Assembly (NCBI RefSeq): GCF_010994375.1
Contig: NZ_WHMA01000025.1
Coordinates: 1 to 46,714 of the forward strand
Origin: Halomonas sp. NO4
GTDB lineage: Bacteria; Pseudomonadota; Gammaproteobacteria; Pseudomonadales; Halomonadaceae
Reading direction: 5' to 3'
DNA length: 46,714 nt
Part shown: positions 30,615 through 46,714 of the stretch, piece after piece
How positions within the stretch are numbered: the first letter of the stretch is position 1
Layout of the letters: each line of letters starts with the position of its first letter
The notes under the pieces: model-generated
Seen by the model: only the letters and a program-made list of their open reading frames with translations
Told to the model about the DNA's origin: nothing
Databases searched by the model: none
Made by a program: the position numbers and the translations under genes

Positions 30615-32108
30615 TTACGCTTCGCCTTCGAACCATGGCGCACGGGCAGTCATGATCAGTGCTGCAGCGCGCTCCTCGTCCATGCCCTCGATATCCATCA
30701 GATCGTCGACGGACTGCTCGGCCAAATCCTCCATGGTGATGACCCCCTGGCTGGCCAGGATGAAGGCCAAGTGGCGCTCCATGCCGTCCATTTCCAGCAG
30801 GTCCTCGGCGGGCTGGGCCCCGTCCAATTCCTCCTCGGAGGCAATGGCCAGGTTGAGCAGTTCATCCTTGGCGCGCGCGCGAAGTTCTTCCACCAGCTCC
30901 TCGTCGAGCTCCTCGATCTCGAGCATCTCCTCGAGGGGTACGTAGGCGATCTCTTCCAGCGTGGTGAAGCCCTCCTCGACCAGCAGCCGGGCGAGGTCCT
31001 CCTCGATGTCCAGGTGCTGGATGAAGTGCTCGACCAGGTCGTCGATCTCCTGCTCGCGCTTGTCCTCGGCCTCGCTTTCGGTCATGACGTTGAGCCGCCA
31101 GCCGGTGAGCTCTGAGGCCAGGCGTACGTTCTGGCCGCTGCGGCCGATGGCCTGGGCCAGGTTGTCCTCGGCGACCGCCACGTCCATGGTGTGAGTCTCC
31201 TCGTCGACGAGGATAGAACCGACATCCGCCGGCGCCATGGCGTTGATGACCAGCTGTGCCGGATTGTCGTCCCACAGCACGATGTCCACGCGCTCGTTCT
31301 GCAGCTCGCTGGAGACCGCCTGGACCCGCGAGCCGCGCATGCCCACGCAGGCGCCCACCGGATCGATGCGGCGGTCGTTGGTCTTCACCGCGATCTTGGC
31401 CCGCGAGCCGGGGTCGCGCGCCGCGCCCTTGATCTCGATGAGCTGCTCGGCGATCTCCGGCACCTCGATCTTGAACAATTCGATGATCAGCTCCGGACAG
31501 GTGCGCGACAGGATCAGCTGGGCGCCGCGCGCCTCGGCATCGACCTTGGTGAGCAGCGCCCGAACGCGGTCGTTCATGCGGTAGCGCTCGCCGGGAATCA
31601 TCTCGCTGCGCGGCAGAAAGGCCTCGGCATTGTCGCCCAGGTCGATGATCAGGCCATCGCGTGTCGTCTTCTTGACGATACCGGCGACCAGCTCGCCCTC
31701 GCGCTCGGCGTATTGGCGCACCACCTCGGCGCGCTCGGCCTCGCGGACTTTCTGCACGATGACCTGCTTGGCGGTCTGGGCGGCGATACGACCGAAAGCG
31801 GCGTTCTCGATCGGCTCTTCCACCACGTCGCCCAGGGTGAGCGGGGGGTCGCGGCGCTCGGCGAACGACTGCTTGATCTCGGCGTCGGGGTTCTCGAATT
31901 CGTCGTCTTCCACCACCACCCAGCGGCGGAAGGTCTCGTAGTCGCCGGTGTGGCGATCGATCTTGACCCGCACGCTGACATCCTGCCCTTCGAAGCGCTT
32001 GCGCGATGCACTGGCCAGCGCCGCCTCGACGGCCTCGAAGATCACCTCGCGGGGCACGCCCTTCTCATTGGAGATCGCATCAACGACCGTCAGAATTTCT
32101 TTACTCAT
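30615..32108 (-). CDS. nusA: Transcription termination/antitermination factor NusA
   Basis: RNA polymerase-associated factor controlling pausing, termination and antitermination. Domains in order: N-terminal polymerase-binding domain (1-125), S1 (near 135-200, [20 protein letters not shown]), KH1 and KH2 (near 230-345; [14 protein letters not shown] and [13 protein letters not shown]). Two C-terminal acidic repeats follow (near 365-495), each with a helix-hairpin-helix-like motif. The 497-residue length with two C-terminal repeats is typical of gammaproteobacteria. It lies in the conserved rimP-nusA-infB operon, 40 bp after rimP. Confidence 0.97.
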   Translation of the reverse strand: MSKEILTVVDAISNEKGVPREVIFEAVEAALASASRKRFEGQDVSVRVKIDRHTGDYETFRRWVVVEDDEFENPDAEIKQSFAERRDPPLTLGDVVEEPIENAAFGRIAAQTAKQVIVQKVREAERAEVVRQYAEREGELVAGIVKKTTRDGLIIDLGDNAEAFLPRSEMIPGERYRMNDRVRALLTKVDAEARGAQLILSRTCPELIIELFKIEVPEIAEQLIEIKGAARDPGSRAKIAVKTNDRRIDPVGACVGMRGSRVQAVSSELQNERVDIVLWDDNPAQLVINAMAPADVGSILVDEETHTMDVAVAEDNLAQAIGRSGQNVRLASELTGWRLNVMTESEAEDKREQEIDDLVEHFIQHLDIEEDLARLLVEEGFTTLEEIAYVPLEEMLEIEELDEELVEELRARAKDELLNLAIASEEELDGAQPAEDLLEMDGMERHLAFILASQGVITMEDLAEQSVDDLMDIEGMDEERAAALIMTARAPWFEGEA

Positions 32109-32148
32109 GCCTTTGCCTCGCCAGAAAACCTGTCCTTATCCATCGCCA

Positions 32149-32610
32149 TCACGACTCGAAGGTGGGCACCACGCGTGCCTGGTCGATGGTGTCGATGGGA
32201 AAGCAATATTCCTCGCCGTCGAGCTGCAGCAGGACGTCGTCCCCTTCGGTACCGGCCAGCAGCCCCTTGAACTTGCGACGCCCCTCGAACGGCACCCGCA
32301 ACCGCAAGGCCACCTGGTGGCCGCGAAAGCGGGCGAACTGATCGAGCGTGAAGAGCGGACGGTCCATGCCCGGCGAGGAGACCTCCAGGTGGTATTCACC
32401 GGCGATGGGGTCCTCGACGTCGAGCACGCCGCTGACCTGGCGGCTGACGTCGGCGCAGTGCTCGACGGTCACGCCCTCGGCATGATCAATGTAGATCACC
32501 AGCCGTGAGTGCTTGCCCTGGGACAGGTAGTCGATGCCCCACAGCTCGAACCCCATGGCAGTGACCACCGGCTCGATCAGCGCATGCAGCGCGGCGTCCT
32601 TGAGTGCCAC
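32149..32610 (-). CDS. rimP: Ribosome maturation factor RimP
   Basis: Needed for maturation of the 30S subunit. The N-terminal domain has [41 protein letters not shown] and the signature [14 protein letters not shown] (near residues 80-93), then an SH3-like C-terminal domain. The likely start is the GTG at 32610 (153 residues), which has TAGGAG upstream and matches the usual family length; the open frame continues 51 codons further across the terminator of the tRNA-fMet unit, which cannot be coding. It is the first gene of the rimP-nusA-infB-rbfA-truB run. Confidence 0.95.
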   Translation of the reverse strand: MALKDAALHALIEPVVTAMGFELWGIDYLSQGKHSRLVIYIDHAEGVTVEHCADVSRQVSGVLDVEDPIAGEYHLEVSSPGMDRPLFTLDQFARFRGHQVALRLRVPFEGRRKFKGLLAGTEGDDVLLQLDGEEYCFPIDTIDQARVVPTFES

Positions 32611-32731
32611 TGAGAAAGCTCCTACAGCCGTTGCATCAGGCACCTGGCCGGGAGTGAACAGGAAAGCTAGGTGGCTGATTGGCGTTGCCCGAACCGGACC
32701 CGTCGCTCGCTGCCGAGCGTGGCCCGCTAAC

Positions 32732-32757
32732 AAAAAGCCCCTTCGCAGGAAGGGGCC
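32732..32757 (-). terminator. Intrinsic terminator after tRNA-fMet
   Basis: On the minus strand GCCCCTT/AAGGGGC (32737-32743 and 32750-32756) forms a stem with a six-base loop followed by TTTTT (32732-32736). It ends the tRNA-fMet transcript before rimP. Confidence 0.9.
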
Positions 32758-32821
32758 TTTCACAAGAAACCTGTCATACCTCTTCTCGAAACCACCTGCC
32801 GGCGGCAGGCCTTCGGGAAGA

Positions 32822-32898
<77 letters not shown>

Positions 32899-32914
32899 TC
32901 ATTCCAGGTCGGCG

Positions 32915-32943
32915 ATTGTAGGCAGTCGAGGCTGAAGCGTCAA
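32915..32943 (-). promoter_or_regulatory. Strong sigma-70 promoter of tRNA-fMet
   Basis: On the minus strand: TTGACG (32938-32943), exactly 17 bp, then TACAAT (32915-32920), each with one mismatch to consensus. The predicted start is about 32908, some 10 nt before the mature tRNA, with a GC-rich discriminator as expected for a stringently controlled promoter. Confidence 0.88.
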
Positions 32944-33035
32944 GGAAAAGCGGCGCTTCCACTACAATCTTTCTGATGCCAATCCTGCGTTCTTACGATC
33001 CCCAGCGTGCCATGATGACAGGCCCGGGGTACAGA

Positions 33036-33122
33036 TGGTGCCGAAGGCGGGACTTGAACCCGCACGGCCATAAGGCCACTACCCCCTCAAGATAGCGTGT
33101 CTACCAATTCCACCACTTCGGC
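33036..33122 (-). tRNA. tRNA-Leu (GAG)
   Basis: An 87-nt class II tRNA with a long variable arm and encoded CCA. The acceptor stem GCCGAAG/CTTCGGC is perfect; the anticodon loop TTGAGGG gives GAG, reading CUC/CUU leucine codons. The D arm has the typical GGAATTGGTAGACACG. It begins 24 bp after secG and is probably processed from the tpiA-secG transcript, the same arrangement as in pseudomonads. Confidence 0.97.
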
Positions 33123-33146
33123 AAAAGCGGACGCTGGAACTGCGAC

Positions 33147-33506
33147 TCAGTCGCTGCTTTCCTCCAGCACTGGCGCAGCATTATCCACATCCCCGCCCTC
33201 GTCGTCAAGGGTCGGCACGCCGCGCTGCTGATCGATCACGCGCGCGTCGGGAATGCCCGATTCGGGCGCCTCACCCGCCTGGGAGGCGAAGTAGGCCAGC
33301 GTCAGCGAGGTGGCGAAGAAGGCTACCGCCAGGACCGCCGTGGCCCGGGACAGGAAGCTACCCGAGCCGCGCGAGCCGAAGACGGTCTGCGAGGCCCCGC
33401 CACCGAAGGCGGCGCCGGCTTCGGCGCCCTTGCCCTGCTGCAGCAGGATGAGAGCGACCAGGGCGATCGCGATCACCACATGGATCATGAGAATGGTAGC
33501 TTGCAT
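33147..33506 (-). CDS. secG: Protein translocase subunit SecG
   Basis: Small inner-membrane subunit of the SecYEG channel that aids preprotein translocation. Two membrane segments are visible (residues 3-22 and 54-76), separated by the conserved cytoplasmic loop [17 protein letters not shown] and [17 protein letters not shown]. The C-terminal tail of about 40 residues is strongly acidic, ending in [20 protein letters not shown], which fits a halophile. Length is 119 residues. It follows tpiA by 4 bp and precedes tRNA-Leu. Confidence 0.96.
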   Translation of the reverse strand: MQATILMIHVVIAIALVALILLQQGKGAEAGAAFGGGASQTVFGSRGSGSFLSRATAVLAVAFFATSLTLAYFASQAGEAPESGIPDARVIDQQRGVPTLDDEGGDVDNAAPVLEESSD

Positions 33507-33510
33507 GGTT

Positions 33511-34260
<750 letters not shown>

Positions 34261-34332
34261 GCTCGATCCTCTTTCAAAGTGGTGCGAAATGGTATAGGAG
34301 CACCCCGGGCAAGACAACCATGGCGACCCCAG

Positions 34333-35682
34333 TCAAGCCAGCTCGCTGGTCACATCGTCGGCAATGCGCCGGGCGAGGGCATCGACGTCGAAATGGGCAC
34401 GCCCCTCGACCATCACCCGCAGCAGCGGCTCGGTGCCGGAGGGGCGCAGCAGTACGCGCCCCTCCTCGCCGAGGGTTTCCTCCACGGCGGCGACGCTGCG
34501 CTGCACGGCCTGGCTATCCATCAACGCGCGAGCGTCGGTGCCCGGCGTCAGGCGCACGTTGACCAGCGCCTGGGGCACCTTCTCGAGGCCACCCAGCAGC
34601 CGCGCCAGCGGCTTGCCCTCGTTGATCATGATCGCCAGCACCTGCAGCGCCGAGACGATGCCGTCGCCGGTGGTCTGAACGTCGGCACAAACGATGTGGC
34701 CGGACGACTCGCCGCCGAGCTGCCAGCCGTTGGCCGTCATGCGTTCCACCACGTAGCGGTCGCCCACCTTGGCGCGCTCGAAGGGCACGCCCATGCTATC
34801 GAGCGCCATGGCCAGGCCGAAGTTGGTCATCAGGGTGCCGACCACGCCGCCCGCCATCAGCCCGCGGGCATGGCGGTCGGCGGCGATCAGGTAGAGGATG
34901 TCATCGCCGTCGATCTCGCGGCCGTCGGCATCCACCATCAGCACCCGGTCGCCGTCGCCGTCGAAGGCGATACCCAGGTCGGCGCCCTGCTGGATCACCG
35001 CCGCACGCAGGCTGGCCGGCGAGGTGGAACCTACCTCGCGGTTGATGTTGAGCCCGTCGGGATTGGCCCCCACCAGGCTCACCTCGGCCCCCAGCTCGCG
35101 GAACACGCTGGGCGCGATGTGATAGGTGGCGCCGTGGGCGCAGTCGAGCACCATCTTGAGGCCGTGCAGGCTCACCCGATTGGGGATGGTGGACTTGCAG
35201 AACTCGATATAGCGCCCGGCGGCGTCGTCGATGCGCATCGCCTTGCCCAGCTGCCCTGCCGCCACCGTGGTCAACGGTTTCTCGAGCATCGCCTCGATGC
35301 GTGCTTCGATGCCGTCATCGAGCTTGGTGCCGGCACTGGAGAAGAACTTGATGCCGTTGTCGGCGAAGGGGTTGTGCGAGGCGGAGATGACGATGCCGGC
35401 ATCGGCGCGGAAGGTGCGCGTCAGGTAGGCGATGCCCGGCGTGGGCATGGGCCCGAGCAGCGCCACGTCGACGCCCGCCGCCGAGAGCCCGGCCTCCAGC
35501 GCCGATTCGAACATGTAGCCGGAGATGCGAGTGTCCTTGCCGATCAGCACGCGGGCACGGCCCGAATCGCGGGCCAGCACGCGTCCCATGGCCCAGCCCA
35601 GCTTGAGCATGAAGTCCGGCGTGATCGGGTACTCGCCCACCGTGCCGCGGATCCCGTCGGTGCCGAAATAGCGTCTTGTCAT
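34333..35682 (-). CDS. glmM: Phosphoglucosamine mutase
   Basis: Converts glucosamine-6-phosphate to glucosamine-1-phosphate for UDP-GlcNAc, peptidoglycan and LPS. The N terminus is [14 protein letters not shown]. The phosphorylated serine is Ser102 in [12 protein letters not shown]; the metal loop is DGDGDR near residue 240, the sugar loop GGESSGH near 325 and the phosphate loop [15 protein letters not shown] near 415. Length is 449 residues. The start overlaps the folP stop by one base (TAATG), so folP and glmM are translationally coupled, as in many gammaproteobacteria. Confidence 0.97.
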   Translation of the reverse strand: MTRRYFGTDGIRGTVGEYPITPDFMLKLGWAMGRVLARDSGRARVLIGKDTRISGYMFESALEAGLSAAGVDVALLGPMPTPGIAYLTRTFRADAGIVISASHNPFADNGIKFFSSAGTKLDDGIEARIEAMLEKPLTTVAAGQLGKAMRIDDAAGRYIEFCKSTIPNRVSLHGLKMVLDCAHGATYHIAPSVFRELGAEVSLVGANPDGLNINREVGSTSPASLRAAVIQQGADLGIAFDGDGDRVLMVDADGREIDGDDILYLIAADRHARGLMAGGVVGTLMTNFGLAMALDSMGVPFERAKVGDRYVVERMTANGWQLGGESSGHIVCADVQTTGDGIVSALQVLAIMINEGKPLARLLGGLEKVPQALVNVRLTPGTDARALMDSQAVQRSVAAVEETLGEEGRVLLRPSGTEPLLRVMVEGRAHFDVDALARRIADDVTSELA

Positions 35683-36539
35683 TAGCAGCCTTCCTTGAGT
35701 ACAGCCCAGGTCATGTTGATGGCGTCCAGCGCGGGCCCCACGTCGTGGACGCGCACGATCCTCGCCCCGCGCTCCACCGCCAGCGCCGCCAGCGCCAAGC
35801 CGCCGGGCAGGCGCTCTTCCACCGGGCGGCCGAGCACCTTGCCGATCATGCTCTTGCGCGACATGCCCACGAGCAGCGGGAGGCCGAGCCGCTCCAGCTG
35901 ATCCAGCCGGTTGAGCAGGCGCAGGTTGTGCTCCACGGTCTTGGCAAAGCCGAAGCCGGGGTCGAGCAACAGCCGCTCGCGACGCAAACCGGCCGCCTCG
36001 CAGGCCGCCACCCGCGTTGCGAGAAAATCACTCACCGCGGTCTCGATGAGGTCATCATAGTACGGCGCCTCCTGCATGTCGGCAGGCTCGCCCTGCATGT
36101 GCATCAGGCACACCGGCAGGCCACTGGTGGCGGCCGCCGCCAGGGCACCCTCGCGGCGCAGGCTGCGCACGTCGTTGAGCATGCCGGCGCCGGCCTGGGC
36201 TACCGCTCGCATCACCTCGGGGCTGCTGGTGTCCACCGACACCAGGGCGTCCAACTCGCGGACCAGCGCCTCGACCACCGGCACCACGCGATCCAGCTCC
36301 TGCTGGGCGCTGACGGGCGCGGCGCCGGGCCGGGTGGATTCGCCGCCCACGTCGATGATCGCCGCCCCTTCGGCCAGCAGCCGCTCGGCATGGCGCAGGG
36401 CATCGTCTCGCGCGTTGTGGCGCCCCCCGTCGGAGAAGGAGTCGGGGGTGACGTTGAGCACCCCCATCACGCGGGGAAAGGAGAGGTCGAGCCGATGGCG
36501 GCCGCACGGCAGCCAGGCCGGGGACGCGGATTCCATCAT
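35682..36539 (-). CDS. folP: Dihydropteroate synthase
   Basis: Joins 4-aminobenzoate to the pterin pyrophosphate made by FolK; the target of sulfonamides. Both family signatures are present: [16 protein letters not shown] near residue 25 and [13 protein letters not shown] near 62. [13 protein letters not shown] lies near residue 200 and GMSRKSMIG near 228. Length is 285 residues from 36539; a second ATG directly follows at 36536 and is equally possible. The C-terminal end overlaps glmM by one base. Confidence 0.96.
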   Translation of the reverse strand: MMESASPAWLPCGRHRLDLSFPRVMGVLNVTPDSFSDGGRHNARDDALRHAERLLAEGAAIIDVGGESTRPGAAPVSAQQELDRVVPVVEALVRELDALVSVDTSSPEVMRAVAQAGAGMLNDVRSLRREGALAAAATSGLPVCLMHMQGEPADMQEAPYYDDLIETAVSDFLATRVAACEAAGLRRERLLLDPGFGFAKTVEHNLRLLNRLDQLERLGLPLLVGMSRKSMIGKVLGRPVEERLPGGLALAALAVERGARIVRVHDVGPALDAINMTWAVLKEGC

Positions 36540-36591
36540 GGTGTCGTTCCTGTGGCGAGTCAGGCGCGGATTGGCGGGCCCAAGGGTATCA

Positions 36592-36622
36592 CAAACAACT
36601 CGGGCGCCCCGCAGGACGCCCG
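36592..36622 (-). terminator. Weak terminator between ftsH and folP
   Basis: On the minus strand a six-base-pair CGGGCG/CGCCCG stem (36601-36606 and 36617-36622) with a GC-rich loop is followed by AGTTGTTTG. The stem is short and the T run interrupted, so it would give only partial termination. Confidence 0.4.
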
Positions 36623-36639
36623 TCGTCGACGTGGCGGAA

Positions 36640-38604
<1,965 letters not shown>

Positions 38605-38709
38605 GGGAGTACCCTCATTACAAGCAACTGTCGGCCGATCACGCCTGGCAATGGGACCACGCGCACAGCGATAGCGTTCCCCGCCGTCGCCGCCTGGCTG
38701 TCAAACTCC

Positions 38710-38722
38710 ACTGTGACACAGT
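38710..38722. promoter_or_regulatory. 13-bp palindrome upstream of ftsH
   Basis: ACTGTG-A-CACAGT is a perfect inverted repeat in the 209-bp gap between rlmE and ftsH, about 105 bp before the ftsH start. It could be an operator; I cannot name a matching regulator. The same gap holds a 9-bp hairpin (38766-38774 with 38781-38789) without a T run on either side. Confidence 0.3.
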
Positions 38723-38813
38723 TGAGTCGCCATGTCCGGCCATTACGCCATTAGTCTTTCTCTATCGGCAACCGACCCTCCGGTTGCCGGCCGTTCAAGC
38801 GGCCGAGCCGGGC

Positions 38814-39509
38814 TCAGCCGCGGAATCCGTCTGCCAGCAGGTACACTTCACGAGAGCGGGAGCGCGACGCCTCCGGCTTGCGGGTGACGACCCGGCGAAA
38901 ATTCTCGCGCAGCGCCTTGAGGAAGGGATCGAACCCCTCACCCTGGAACACCTTGGCGAGAAAGCGCCCCTCTGGCGCGAGCGTCTGCTGCGCCAGGTCG
39001 AGTGCCAGTTCCACCAGGTACATCGCCTGGGGCTGGTCGATGGCAGCCATGCCACTCATGTTGGGGGCCATGTCGGACATCACAAGGTCCACCGGGCGAT
39101 TCCCCAGGGTGTCGAGCAACGCGTCGAGCACGGCCTCCTCGGTAAAATCCCCCTGAATGAACTCGACCCCCGCCAGGGCATCCATCTCGAGAATATCTGA
39201 GGCGAGGACCAGACCCTCGTCGCCGACCTTCTCGGCCGCCACCTGGCTCCAGCCGCCGGGCGCCGCCCCCAGGTCGATCACCGTCATGCCCGGGCGGAAC
39301 AGGCGATCCTTCTCGTCGAGCGCCAGCAGCTTATAGCTGGCCCGCGAGCGGTAGCCCTCCTGCCAGGAGCGCTGCACATAGGGGTCGTCGAAATGCTCCT
39401 TGAGCCAGCCGGCACTGCTCTTGCTGGCCGCACCCTTGCCGGCACGGCGAGCGGAAGCGGCACGGCGACCTGAGGCGCCATCGCGCGAGGAGGGAGTGGA
39501 ACGAGCCAC
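38814..39509 (-). CDS. rlmE: 23S rRNA 2'-O-methyltransferase RlmE (FtsJ)
   Basis: Methylates U2552 in the A-loop of 23S rRNA using SAM. The core has [15 protein letters not shown] with the catalytic Lys, the SAM motif [15 protein letters not shown] (near residues 78-92), [21 protein letters not shown] and [11 protein letters not shown] with the last member of the K-D-K-E tetrad. At 231 residues it is about 20 longer than the E. coli protein because of an Arg/Ser/Ala-rich N terminus ([19 protein letters not shown]). It precedes ftsH in the conserved order and is divergent from yhbY. Confidence 0.96.
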   Translation of the reverse strand: MARSTPSSRDGASGRRAASARRAGKGAASKSSAGWLKEHFDDPYVQRSWQEGYRSRASYKLLALDEKDRLFRPGMTVIDLGAAPGGWSQVAAEKVGDEGLVLASDILEMDALAGVEFIQGDFTEEAVLDALLDTLGNRPVDLVMSDMAPNMSGMAAIDQPQAMYLVELALDLAQQTLAPEGRFLAKVFQGEGFDPFLKALRENFRRVVTRKPEASRSRSREVYLLADGFRG

Positions 39510-39674
39510 GACATCACCTTGAAACGAAACGGGTAAGCGTGAGGGCCAGCGGCCCGGGGCGGTGTACTGGGCGTCTGGACGGGAGGCCCGTGTTCGGACC
39601 CTGCCATGCTTTCACCGGCTAGCGTTTCCCCGTACCATAGCGGGCTGCGCGCAACCGGGAAGACGCAAGATACC

Positions 39675-40001
39675 ATGAGCTTGTCACAGGCACAAAAGAA
39701 AGCATTCCGCAGCATCGGTCACCACCTGAATCCGGTGGTCACCGTCTCCGAGAACGGCCTCTCCGAGGGCGTGCTCGCCGAGCTCGACCGGGCGCTGACC
39801 GACCATGAACTAATCAAGATCAAGCTCGCCATGGCCGAGCGCGACGACCGCGCCGCCATGCTCAACGAGCTCGTTGCCGACAGCGGCGCCGAACTGGTAC
39901 AGACCATCGGCAAGGTGGCGCTGCTCTACCGGGCCAGCCCCGGCGGCAACCCCAAGCTCTCCAACATCAAGCGCTTCGAGAACCATCACGGCCGCCACTG
40001 A
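39675..40001 (+). CDS. yhbY: CRM-domain RNA-binding protein YhbY
   Basis: Small protein associated with pre-50S ribosomal particles. The single CRM domain shows LSQAQKKAFRSIGHHLNPVV at the start, VSENGLSEGVLAELDRAL, the HELIKIKLA segment and IGKVALLYRASPGGNP. Length is 108 residues. ATG 39675 is chosen because the domain begins right after it. It is divergent from rlmE, as in E. coli and pseudomonads, and converges on greA across a bidirectional terminator. Confidence 0.95.
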   Translation: MSLSQAQKKAFRSIGHHLNPVVTVSENGLSEGVLAELDRALTDHELIKIKLAMAERDDRAAMLNELVADSGAELVQTIGKVALLYRASPGGNPKLSNIKRFENHHGRH

Positions 40002-40004
40002 GCT

Positions 40005-40034
40005 GTCGCTCAGAGTCGCTCAGAGTCGCTCAGA
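40005..40034. repeat. Three tandem 10-bp repeats after yhbY
   Basis: GTCGCTCAGA occurs three times in tandem directly behind the yhbY stop. Next to it AGCTGTAAGC (40034-40043) is repeated in inverted form, GCTTACAGCT (40129-40138), on the far side of the terminator. Probably replication slippage plus a short dispersed repeat; no function is evident. Confidence 0.85.
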
Positions 40035-40074
40035 GCTGTAAGCGTTGAGCCGTAAGCTGCTGTAGGTCAGACCG

Positions 40075-40110
40075 AAACACCCCCGAGGCACTGCCTCGGG
40101 GGTGTTTTCT
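40075..40110. terminator. Bidirectional terminator between yhbY and greA
   Basis: A 14-bp stem (40075-40088 with 40094-40107, core CACCCCCGAGG) with a five-base loop is flanked by AAA on the left and TTTTCTT on the right. It serves yhbY and can also end the greA transcript. Confidence 0.92.
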
Positions 40111-40148
40111 TACAGCTTCCAGCTTATGGCTTACAGCTGCCCGAAGGG

Positions 40149-40621
40149 CTACAGGTGCTCGACGCCGGCGATCTCGTACTCGACCTCGCCGCCGGGCGTC
40201 TTGACCACCACCACGTCGCCCTCCTCCTTGCCGATCAGGGCGCGGGCGATGGGCGAGGTGACCGAGATACGGCCCGCCTTGATGTCGGCCTCGTCCTCGC
40301 CGACGATGCGGTAGCGCACCTCCTCGTCGGTATCGAGGTTGATCAGTTCCACGGTGACGCCGAAGATCACCTTGCCGGTCTTGGGCAGCTTGGTGACATC
40401 GATCACCTGGGCGCTCGAGAGCTTGCTCTCGATCTCCTGGATGCGCCCCTCGATGAAGCCCTGCTGTTCACGCGCCGCGTGGTACTCGGCGTTCTCCTTG
40501 AGATCGCCGTGCTCGCGGGCCTCGGCGATGGCGGCGATCACCCTGGGGCGTGCCTCGCTCTTGAGCTCCTCGAGCTCCTTGCGCAGGCGCGCCTCCCCAG
40601 CAACGGTCATCGGGACCTTGT

Positions 40622-40625
<4 letters not shown>
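40149..40625 (-). CDS. greA: Transcription elongation factor GreA
   Basis: Enters the RNA polymerase secondary channel and stimulates cleavage of backtracked RNA. The N-terminal coiled coil (residues 8-76) contains the conserved acidic tip within [19 protein letters not shown]. The C-terminal FKBP-like domain includes [21 protein letters not shown] and [11 protein letters not shown]. Length is 158 residues. The start overlaps the carB stop in an ATGA junction, so it is coupled to carB. Confidence 0.97.
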
Positions 40626-43852
<3,227 letters not shown>

Positions 43853-43900
43853 GGTGCTTCCCGCAAAAAAAGGTGACGAACGAGGGACGGCGGCCGACGT

Positions 43901-45046
43901 CTAGCGACGCGCCTGCATCATCGCGACGAAACGGTCGAACAGCGGCGAGACATCGTGCGGGCCGGGGCTCGCCTCGGGGTGCCCCTGGAAGCTGAAGGCC
44001 TGACGGTCGGTGCGCTCGATGCCCTGCAGCGAGCCGTCGAACAGCGAGCGATGGGTGGCGCGCAGGTTGGCCGGCAGGGTCGCCTCATCGGCGGCGAAGC
44101 CGTGGTTCTGGCTGGTGATCATCACCTGGCCGCTGTCGAGGTCCTGCACCGGATGGTTGGCGCCGTGGTGGCCGAACTTCATCTTCACCGTCTTCGCCCC
44201 GGAGGCCAGCGCCAGCAGCTGGTGCCCCAGGCAAATGCCGAACACCGGAATCTCGGTCTCGAGAATCTCCTGGATGGCGGTGATGGCGTAGTCGCAGGGC
44301 TCGGGGTCGCCCGGACCGTTGGCCAGGAAGACGCCGTCGGGGTTCAGGGCCAGCACCTTGGCGGCCGGGGTCTGGGCCGGCACCACGGTGAGGCGGCAGC
44401 CGCGCGAGGCGAGCATGCGCAGGATGTTGCGCTTCACCCCGAAGTCATAGGCGACCACGTGGTAGGAACGCTTGCCCTGGGTGGCGTCGGCATAGCCCTC
44501 GCCCAGCGCCCACTCGCCCTCGTGCCACTCGTAGGGCGTCTGGCAGGAGACCACCTTGGCCAGGTCCATCCCCTTGAGCCCGGGGAAGTCGCGCGCCGCG
44601 GCCAGCGCCCGCTCCACGGCATCGTCGCCCTCGGCCAGGGGGCCGGCGAGGATCGCGCCGTTCTGGGCGCCCTTGTCGCGCAGGATGCGCGTCAGGCGGC
44701 GGGTATCGATGTCGGCGATGCCCAGCACGTTCTGGCCGGCCAGGTAGTCGGAGAGCGTCCGCTCGCTGCGAAAGCTGCTCGCCAGCAGCGGCAGGTCGCG
44801 GATCACCAGGCCAGCGGCGGCGATGGCGCCGGACTCGACGTCCTCGGCATTGATGCCGGTATTGCCGATGTGCGGGTAGGTGAGGGTGACGATCTGGCGG
44901 GTATAGGACGGATCGGTCAGGATCTCCTGATAGCCGGTCATGGCCGTATTGAACACCACCTCACCGCTGGTCTGTCCATCGGCACCGATGGCCGTGCCGT
45001 GGAATACACTGCCCTCTTCCAGGGCCAGTATCGCGGGTCTGTTCAA
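43901..45046 (-). CDS. carA: Carbamoyl-phosphate synthase small subunit
   Basis: Glutamine amidotransferase subunit that supplies ammonia to CarB. The N-terminal domain has [14 protein letters not shown] and [21 protein letters not shown]. The C-terminal class I amidotransferase domain has Cys272 in [13 protein letters not shown] and the His/Glu pair in [13 protein letters not shown]. Length is 381 residues. The start codon is TTG at 45046 ([12 protein letters not shown]), supported by GGGAGG about nine bases upstream; no in-frame ATG lies nearby, and the ATG just upstream is out of frame. A weak start may help balance synthesis with CarB. Confidence 0.95.
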   Translation of the reverse strand: MNRPAILALEEGSVFHGTAIGADGQTSGEVVFNTAMTGYQEILTDPSYTRQIVTLTYPHIGNTGINAEDVESGAIAAAGLVIRDLPLLASSFRSERTLSDYLAGQNVLGIADIDTRRLTRILRDKGAQNGAILAGPLAEGDDAVERALAAARDFPGLKGMDLAKVVSCQTPYEWHEGEWALGEGYADATQGKRSYHVVAYDFGVKRNILRMLASRGCRLTVVPAQTPAAKVLALNPDGVFLANGPGDPEPCDYAITAIQEILETEIPVFGICLGHQLLALASGAKTVKMKFGHHGANHPVQDLDSGQVMITSQNHGFAADEATLPANLRATHRSLFDGSLQGIERTDRQAFSFQGHPEASPGPHDVSPLFDRFVAMMQARR

Positions 45047-45370
45047 CGCAACGTCCTCCCATGCTCGTCAAGGAATTCTAGTCGGCTCGCGCCCATCGAG
45101 CCGGGCGAGCGCCTCTCGCACCTGCGCACGACCAGGCCGCGGCCCGGTCGTGAATCGCTCCCGGGTGGCCGGCCCGCAAAAAAGCGGGACGAAACCCGAT
45201 GAAGACCGGTTTCATCCCGCTTGTTGTCATTCGCTCGGAATGCCTGGGCCGAAGCAACAAGCGCTCGAAAGGGCTTTCGCCCATGCGCCCGGCCAAAATT
45301 TTGGGGATGTTACCGGATATGGGGATTGGCGGCTACCCCCGGATCCGTCGCGCGGCCCCGACAGCCCGTC
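45047..45370 (-). other. dapB-carA intergenic leader region (324 bp)
   Basis: No gene is supported here. On the minus strand it holds, in order from dapB: a single GGTAACATCC site (45304-45313), a perfect 12-bp palindrome CCAAAATTTTGG (45293-45304), and a hairpin with a T run (listed separately). A TAGAAT -10-like box lies at 45075-45080, about 30 bp before carA, without a good -35. The carAB genes therefore probably have their own promoter, and the hairpin may act on it or on dapB read-through. Confidence 0.5.
45177..45222 (-). terminator. Terminator or attenuator upstream of carAB
   Basis: On the minus strand a long stem (45208-45222 with 45182-45196, one mismatch) with an 11-base loop is followed by a run of seven T. 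It lies about 150 bp after dapB and 130 bp before carA. It may simply end dapB transcription, or act as an attenuator in a carAB leader; the sequence cannot decide. Confidence 0.8.

Positions 45371-46714
<1,344 letters not shown>

Noticed and set aside
27677..30655. 992-codon plus-strand frame opposite infB and rbfA
   Set aside because: An antisense shadow of the charged IF-2 sequence; Leu/Gly/His-rich text without domain features.
32611..32763. N-terminal extension of rimP by 51 codons
   Set aside because: It would run through the tRNA-fMet terminator; the GTG at 32610 has a good ribosome binding site and gives the family length.

Overview
The window is GC-rich chromosomal DNA from a gammaproteobacterium. 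Gene order closely matches the Pseudomonas blocks pilT-yggS-proC-yggT-metXW, sfsA-dksA-gluQ-cbrAB-crcZ-pcnB-folK-panBC, and pnp-rpsO-truB-rbfA-infB-nusA-rimP-secG-tpiA-glmM-folP-ftsH-rlmE-yhbY-greA-carBA-dapB. Three local differences point away from Pseudomonas itself: sfsA directly follows the DUF4426 gene, a thiolase gene follows panD, and a Clp1-like kinase gene lies beside dapB. Together with the acidic tails on SecG and RbfA, these suggest Halomonadaceae (Halomonas or a relative). That family call is an inference from synteny and protein style. I see no phage, insertion sequence, CRISPR array or other clear mobile element.

Layout. 1-241 is a non-coding edge with a DnaA-box-like site and a possible outward promoter. 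242-2688 holds divergent tyrS and anmK. 2711-4922 holds pilU and pilT (minus). 4997-9540 is a plus-strand run: yggS, proC, yggT, metX, metW and a DUF4426 gene. 9557-11491 holds sfsA and a class I/II aminotransferase (minus). 11710-22571 is a plus-strand block: dksA, gluQ, a 58-codon membrane ORF resembling cbrX, cbrA, cbrB, a non-coding RNA, pcnB, folK, panB, panC and panD. 22766-23941 is an acetyl-CoA acetyltransferase gene. From 24041 to 39509 almost everything is on the minus strand: the translation and RNA block (pnp to rimP), two tRNAs (initiator Met and Leu-GAG), secG, tpiA, glmM, folP, ftsH and rlmE. yhbY is on the plus strand, then greA, carB, carA and dapB are on the minus strand. The right edge cuts a plus-strand P-loop protein of the Clp1 polynucleotide kinase type.

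The most interesting part is the 831-bp gap between cbrB and pcnB. It contains inverted GTGTTACC/GGTAACAC sites, a well-formed sigma-54 promoter (TGGCAC-N5-ATGC), and about 490 nt of non-coding sequence with repeated AACAACAA motifs, several shown in the loops of perfect hairpins. It ends in a strong intrinsic terminator. This is the architecture of the Pseudomonas CbrAB-activated RNA CrcZ, which titrates Hfq/Crc and relieves carbon catabolite repression. The sequence therefore implies a complete CbrX-CbrA-CbrB-CrcZ module in this lineage. The same 13-mer that lies upstream of the RNA (CCAGGTGTTACCT) recurs upstream of panB, inside a set of related sites spaced exactly 32 bp apart. This suggests that the regulator, probably CbrB, may also control pantothenate synthesis.

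The rest of the window is core metabolism and information processing: methionine entry (MetX/MetW), proline (ProC), folate (FolK, FolP), pantothenate (PanBCD), lysine and cell wall (DapB, GlmM, AnmK), carbamoyl phosphate (CarAB), glycolysis (TpiA), translation (RpsO, InfB, RimP, RbfA, TruB, RlmE, tRNAs), transcription (NusA, GreA, DksA), RNA decay (Pnp, PcnB), protein quality control (FtsH), secretion (SecG) and twitching motility (PilT/PilU).
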